A stretch of 64,000 nt of DNA from Benincasa hispida (Eukaryota; Streptophyta; Magnoliopsida; Cucurbitales; Cucurbitaceae): positions 50,083,600-50,147,599 of the forward strand of contig NC_052354.1 in NCBI RefSeq assembly GCF_009727055.1, in the 5' to 3' direction. Of the stretch, positions 58,384 to 64,000 are shown in pieces. The notes under the pieces were generated by a model. The model was not told the DNA's origin, made no database searches, and worked only from the letters and a program-made list of their open reading frames with translations. The first letter of the stretch is position 1; each line of letters begins with the position of its first letter. The position numbers were made by a program, and so were the translations under genes.

Positions 58384-60053
58384 TGATGCTTGATTTTATG
58401 AAGTGAATTATGGATGATATGCGATGGTAAAATTGCGTTGTGTACTCAAGTTTCCTCAGTGGAATCCAAGTGTAAATTCCACTGAGTTTCCTGGTAAGTC
58501 TAGGGTCGAACTCAAGGACTTGTGAAAATAGATTGCGATGGTAATTTTTATGAAAACCTTGCGGTAATCGGTAACTCAATTAATTGGGGGTTTGTTGTTG
58601 ATTGCGTTGATGAAAAATATACAAATGCAACGGATTTGAAAAATGTTAGTTGTGTGATAGATGCACTGAGTATGCGGATGAACGGGTTGAGAAGATCTTT
58701 AGTTAGCGTTATTTGGGAATGCATCAGACTATGCGATCATGCTACAACCATGCACAGCAAGTCATTTTCCAATGCAAATGCAATGCTCCTAAGTCTAGGA
58801 CACATATGTTGAATGCAAAAGTGTCCATAGAGCTTATCCCTAAGTCTCTATTCTTTTCCTATGCAATGATGCAAAATGCATAAAGGCAAGGTGACCGCAT
58901 ACAATCATATCCTATCTCTAGGATGATGCGATGCGTTGATAACAAATAGTGCTTATTCTTAAGCTTCTATCTTTTGATTATGCGTTCTAATCTGACTCTC
59001 CCGAACCTAGATTATAACCTGACCTTCCCAAGCCTAGATCACGTCCTTAGACTACCTTCCCGAGTATCTTTAATGAACGAACGAAGCATACATAATACAA
59101 GATAATCGCATAGAATGATGATTCCCTAGTTGTGCTAGCTAAATGCTTCTCAACCCATTCAACAGATTTAGCTACTCATGCGTAAATAACAGAGAGTGAA
59201 TAGATATAGAGAAGGAAATTCCATTTTTATAAATGAGTTTAAGTAAAAAAATAACAATGGAAAATAAAGGCAGAGAGCCTGGTAGCAATTCCTTCCTGAC
59301 CAAGGCTGTTACACTGTCAATCTCTATTCAGTTCCAAAGATATTCCTGCTTCCACAGACGTCGACCCTCTCTCTATTCTAGCAGCTTCCAGCGCTCTCCC
59401 AAGCTTACCGGAACTGCTGAACACCTTCCTCTCTCACGTCCGCCTTAAAACGAAAGGAAAACTATGAACAAAGACGTGTGAACTAAAGTATGAAATTTCG
59501 AACTGCTGAACCCCTTTTCTGAAGGTTGCCTCTGGTATTTATAGAACATCCAAGGTGAACGGCGGCTTCTCTCTCATGATTTCACCGATGGAACGGCTTT
59601 AATTCCCCTGAATGATGCATTGAATATTTGTCACTGAAAAGCTGAATGTACTTGTTATCGTTAATCGGCTGTCAACTTAATTCGGATTCGACTGTCATCA
59701 GTTTTCTGTCCCATCGCGATTAATTAGCCTTTCACCCAGATGCACCCACCATGTTATGCTGACTAAGTTGCGGCAATCCTTCTTGGGCGAATATTTGCGA
59801 GCATGATCACTACAAAGCCTTACAGTAATGCTGCCCTCGACCAATGATTTCCTATGATCGAAATTTCTGCCTTGCGTCATCGCATATTCTGCACAAAAAT
59901 ACAAAAATCAATTGTTCTAATGCGATGAACGCATGCGACCGCAATATTATGAAATTGATGCTTAATGAACGCAATTTAACATGTTTTATCAACGCAAGCC
60001 AATATTGTTTAAGAACTTAGCACTATGATAACATGCATTTCTACCCGTTATCA
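58384..60053 (-). repeat. Element D 3' LTR
   Basis: 1670 bp, TGATGCTTGATTTT to GTTATCA on the plus strand. It is related to the element E LTR in reverse orientation (gaatccaagtgtaaattcc, ctgagtttcctggtaagtc). A probable TATA (minus-strand tataaatacc) lies at about 59530-59545. A polypurine tract adjoins at 60054. Confidence 0.85.
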
Positions 60054-60543
60054 TGCCCTCAAATTTAAACAATGCTTGTCCTCAAGCATAAGCTAAAGAT
60101 TTCTTTTAGCAAATCGACCGCAATGTTCTTTTCCTAGATTTCTCAAGGATACTTCGTTCAATTCCTATATACCAAAGTTTCCTTAAGTCTCGTTCAAACC
60201 TCCTCTCAAAATATTTCTAAGACCTAGGGAACTCAAGCTTAACTTTCAAAAAGACTTACTAATTTTTGGAACATCTCATGATTTATTTCAAAAAGAAAAT
60301 TTTCTACCGGGGTGTCAAATGATTTTATCCTTGCATATTTCTTGACATTATTATTTTTTTCTGACCTTGCGCTGATCCAAGTGTCTTGCCTTCGTTTTGG
60401 CTTGCCCCCACGTGTGTCATGCGGATATCCAACTACAAGCAATGCACTCTTTCTCAGACTAGACTCATACCTACTTGGCAGTGGAGTTGCGGTCATTTAT
60501 TTATGCATTGTTCCTGGTGACTTACTTTCGTTTTGGCTTGCCC
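60054..60543 (-). other. Element D 3' UTR, first copy
   Basis: Polypurine tract (60054-60070, minus-strand TTTAAATTTGAGGGCA), then the 48-nt motif at about 60390-60440 and part of a second motif at 60523-60543, where the copy ends. Matches 62387-62860 with small indels. Confidence 0.75.
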
Positions 60544-61147
60544 AAGAGAGAAGAGAAGATGTGGGTCATAGGAGTATCCTAGTTTTAATTTACATTATTT
60601 TCTTAGATTGTAGATTCACTCAGAGCTTGTGTATAGATAATTAATTATAAATTTTTAGTTTATGACTACTATTTCTATTTGCAACCTAACTACAGAGAGT
60701 GTGCGACTAAGTTCAGCGGCATTTTGAAATATACTTTATACTAATGAGTGTATACCTATATTTTACGTATTAAATTATCAATAATATATATATATAGTAT
60801 AATACATAGTGTATACCTTTGTATTTATTTGTACATTAATATTTTTTTTTTAAAGTAGCAGAATATAGATATTTAATCATAAATAGATTATTATGATCAA
60901 AATATATTACGGTTATTTGTATAAATTGTTATGTTTATGGATAGACATTCAGCTTGTGTGTGTAGATTATTAGATTCGGAAGATAAGTGTATTAAGTATC
61001 TTAGGTTATAAGCTGTTATTGATGGGGGAATTACCATGTGCAAGCTCAATATCTATTAGCGATTCAATAGCTACACACTATTTTTACCAATTCAGGTCTG
61101 TCATTCTTACATCATACTGCAATATATCCTCACTAGAATCCTATTAT
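60544..61147. other. Unrelated 604-bp block between two element D copies
   Basis: AT-rich, with a tatata tract at about 60787-60799 and no coding potential. It does not belong to the gypsy family and may be flanking DNA of one element D copy, joined by misassembly. Confidence 0.5.
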
Positions 61148-62386
61148 CACATATGTTGAATGCAAAATGTCCATAGAGCTTATCCTAAGTCTCTATTCTT
61201 TTCCTATGCAATGATGCAAAATGCATAAAGGCAAGGTGACCGCATACATCATATATCCTATCTCTAGGATGATGCGATGCGTTGATAACAAATAGTGTCT
61301 ATTCTTAAGCTTCTATCTTTTGATTATGCGTTCTAATCTGACTCGAACTAGATTATAACCTGACCTTCCCAACAAGCCTAGATCACTCCTTAGACTACCT
61401 TCCCAGTATTTTATATGAACGGAAGCATACATATATATATCGCATAGAATGATGATTCCCTAGTTGTGCTAGCTAAATGCTTCTCAACCACATTCACAAG
61501 ATTTAGCTACTCATGCGTAAATACAGAGAGTTGAATAGATATAGAGAAGGAAATTCCATTTTTATAATGATTAAGTAAAAAAAATAACAATGGAAAATAA
61601 AGGCAGAGAGCCTGGTAGCAATTCCTTCCTGACCAAGGCTGTTACACTGTAACTCTATTCAGTTCCAAAGATATTCCTGCTTCCACAGACGTCGACTCCT
61701 ACCCTCTCTCATTCAGTCTAGTAGCTACCTCATTGCATAGCGCTCTCCAGCTTACCGAACTGCTGAAACACCTTCCTCTCTCACGTCCGCCTTAACGAAA
61801 GGAAAACTATGAACAAAGACGGAACTGTATGAAATTTCGAACTGCTGAACCCCTTTTCGAAGGTTGCCTCTGGTATTTATAGAACATCCAAGGTGAACGG
61901 CGGCTTCTCTCATGATTTCACCGATGGAACGGCTTTAATTCCCCTGAATGATGCATTGAATATTTGTCACTGAAAAGCTGAATGTACTTGTTATCGTTAA
62001 TCGGCTGTCAACTTAATTCGGATTCGACTGTCATCAGTTTTCTGTCCCATCGCGATTAATTTAGCCTTTCCACCCAGATGCACCACCATGTTATGCTGAC
62101 TAAGTTGCGGAATCCTTCTTGGGCGAATATTTGCGAGCATGATCACTACAAAGCCTTACAGTAATGCTGCCCTCACCATGATTTCCTATGATCGAAATTT
62201 CTGCCTTGCGTCATCGCATATTCTGCACAAAAATACAAAAATCAATTGTTCTAATGCGATGAACGCATGCGACCGCAATATTATGAAATTGATGCTTAAT
62301 GACCGCAATTTAACATGTTTTATCAACGCAAGCCAATATTGTTTAAGAACTTAGCACTAATGAACATGCATTTCTACCCGTTATCA
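61148..62386 (-). repeat. Second copy of element D LTR, truncated
   Basis: Collinear with about 58800-60053. Differences are mostly short indels. The outer 415 bases of the LTR are absent. Confidence 0.85.
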
Positions 62387-63825
62387 TGCCCTCAAATTTA
62401 AACAATGCTTGTCCTCAAGCATAAGCTAAAGATTTTCTTTTAGCAAATCGACCGCAATGTTCTTTTCCTAGATTTCTCAAGGATACTTCGTTCAATTCCT
62501 ATATACCAAAGTTCCTTAAGTCTCGTTCAAACCTCCTTCTCAAAATATTTCTAAGACCTAGGGAACTCAAGCTTAACTTTCAAAAAGACTTACTAATTTT
62601 TGGAACATCTCATGATTTATTTCAAAAAGAAAATTTTCTACCGGGGTGTCAAATGATTTATCCTTGCATATTTTCTTGACATTATTATTTTTTGCTTTGC
62701 GATCCAAGTGTCTTCTTCGTTCCACGTGTGTCATGCGGATATCCAACTACAAGCAATGCACTCTTTCTCAGACTAGACTCATACCTACTTGGCAGTGGAG
62801 TTGCGGTCATTTATTTATGCATTGTTCCTGGTGACTTACTTTCGTTTTGGCTTGCCCCCACGTGTTCATTCTAACTACGGGTAAGTGCCTTTCACAACTT
62901 AACTCTTATCAAACATGGGTTTCCTATTGCGTTGACAGTGGAGTTTCTTATTCTAAAATAATATATATATATATATATATATATAAATATTACTTTTATT
63001 ATTATATTATTATATTTGACAAAATAGCAAGGTCGAAAATAAATACCTCACCCCCAAATTTAAAATGCGGCAATATCCTCATTGCCAAAGATTGAGAATA
63101 GATGTCATCCGATTTCGTAGAAAGCTTTTGTAAAGAGAGTTTGAAAGAAAGCTAGTAAACCCCTAACTTCTAGAAATATTTCATGAGGTGACTTTCTTAA
63201 AGTTAAGTTGACTTCAGTATATAAAAAGAATTAGAAGCAATATTTTCATCATTGAGAATCATAATTGGCAAAGAGACAGCATGCAATAACTTACTAAATT
63301 TATCTATGGTCAATTGATTGCGGTAATCAAAGAGGATGACGGTGATAAAACTTTTAAAACTAAAATGTGATGCAATAGTGCGAAATTGAAAAAAATATAT
63401 AAGGAAGAATAACACCCCAAATTTGCATTGTCGCCGCGCATTGTGTATATTGACACATCCATCTTTGCGGCAATCTATCTTCTTTGGACTGCGGTGATGG
63501 AGTGGGATAATTTGTTGCTTCATGTAACTACTCCGTAATCCTGTGCCTTAATCGTTGTAAACAACAGAGAGAGGGTCAAATTATTTTAAACAAAGCAAAT
63601 ATTTTTTATCGCAAAAAAAAAAAAAAAAAAAAAATCTTTTTATAGATGGAATAAGACAGTAAGAATAGATAAAGACTGAGATATAGTGAATTGAAAATTC
63701 TGAGTAACAGAGAAGAATTGAAGATTCCATGATTCCTAAAACTTACGTCTCTGCTGGAGTTGAGTCGTATAATAATTCAGGGACCACTTATTCCAGGCTG
63801 GCTTGTTCACGTCATCATGGTGGCT
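62387..63825 (-). other. Element D 3' UTR, second copy, continuing to protease
   Basis: Polypurine tracts at 62387-62402, 63048-63062 and 63413-63424; damaged 48-nt motifs at about 62716-62755 and 62838-62882. Same order as element E. An AT repeat at 62962-62986 and an A tract at 63614-63634 interrupt it. Confidence 0.75.
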
Positions 63826-64000
63826 TTTCTCTCTTTTTTTTGTCCTCTAGGATCTTTACTACCTTAATTCTGAGAGTTTTTCCCCATCGAATCTCATTAC
63901 AATTCTCCCCTGACACACATCAATTTGAGGCGCAGACCGACGAAAGGAATGGTTTTCCTAATATGATAGGGTGCATCTTCGTCCGCTTTATAATCCAAAA
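63826..64000 (-). pseudogene. Element D protease, C-terminal end (partial)
   Basis: Minus-strand LDYKADEDAP at the window edge, matching the same words in element E. Frameshifts follow (LGKPFLSS in another frame). Upstream sequence is outside the window. Confidence 0.75.

Larger units (their letters stand above)
58384..64000 (-). mobile_element. Element D: gypsy element running off the window
   Basis: Minus-strand relative of element E. It has a 3' LTR (58384-60053), a 3' untranslated region with the family motifs, and the end of the protease frame at the window edge. A 604-bp unrelated block plus a second copy of most of the LTR and 3' UTR (61148-62860) sits inside, probably from misassembly. 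The 5' part is beyond the window, so its target site cannot be checked. Confidence 0.75.

Noticed and set aside
62959..62990. Possible structural element at an AT run
   Set aside because: A simple AT microsatellite; palindromic folding is trivial.
1..64000. CRISPR arrays, rRNA or tRNA genes
   Set aside because: None seen. The regular repeats are transposon LTR motifs or microsatellites, and the tRNA-like words are primer-binding sites.

Overview
This is a stretch of plant nuclear DNA. It is AT-rich, has intron-containing genes with plant TATA and splice signals, and is mostly retrotransposon. A cucurbit (Cucurbitaceae) is my best guess, from the style of the gatagaagtctatc repeat at 7222-7340 and of the copia Gag at 23810-24941. 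That is recognition from memory, not a search result. Only one intact host gene is visible: a two-exon PR-4 (barwin-domain, wound- and pathogen-induced) gene at 9311-11055. A second PR-4 copy in the same orientation (37518-43736) is a pseudogene. It has an in-frame TGA in exon 1, and its exon 2 is split by a 5.1 kb Ty1/copia element. The pair looks like an old tandem duplication pushed apart by transposons.

Layout. 1-2.9 kb: LTR remnants. 2.9-7.1 kb: a 5'-truncated LINE with a 13-bp target-site duplication, present twice around a 25-N gap because two contig ends were not merged. 7.1-13.1 kb: AT-rich DNA around the intact PR-4 gene. 13.1-36.6 kb: DNA starting with a CACTA-like terminus. It holds a Tnt1-like copia element (element A, 15508-32646) whose reverse-transcriptase gene is interrupted by a second copia element (B, 17818-29238), then a solo LTR (32798-34765) and one orphan exon-like fragment (35986-36159). 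37.4-43.7 kb: the broken PR-4 gene with its copia insertion. 46.1-53.0 kb: a structurally complete Athila-type Ty3/gypsy element (E) with a perfect 5-bp target-site duplication; it encodes only Gag and protease. 53.0-64.0 kb: two related gypsy elements on the minus strand. C carries a 'putative plant transposon protein'-type ORF and is interrupted by a solo LTR; D runs off the window.

The most interesting biology is in the gypsy family E/C/D. Across diverged copies the LTR tip can fold into a hairpin with a GAAA tetraloop and compensatory stem changes. The 3' untranslated region carries two copies of a roughly 48-nt motif and three polypurine (AAATTTGGGG-type) tracts in the same order, although C has a different ORF.

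The assembly needs caution. A 38-bp sequence identical to the Nextera mate-pair junction adapter sits inside element B (25456-25493). Three multi-kilobase duplications (around 5.1 kb, 18.3-27.1 kb and 58.8-62.9 kb) differ mainly by single-base indels and are probably assembly artefacts. No rRNA, tRNA or CRISPR array was seen.
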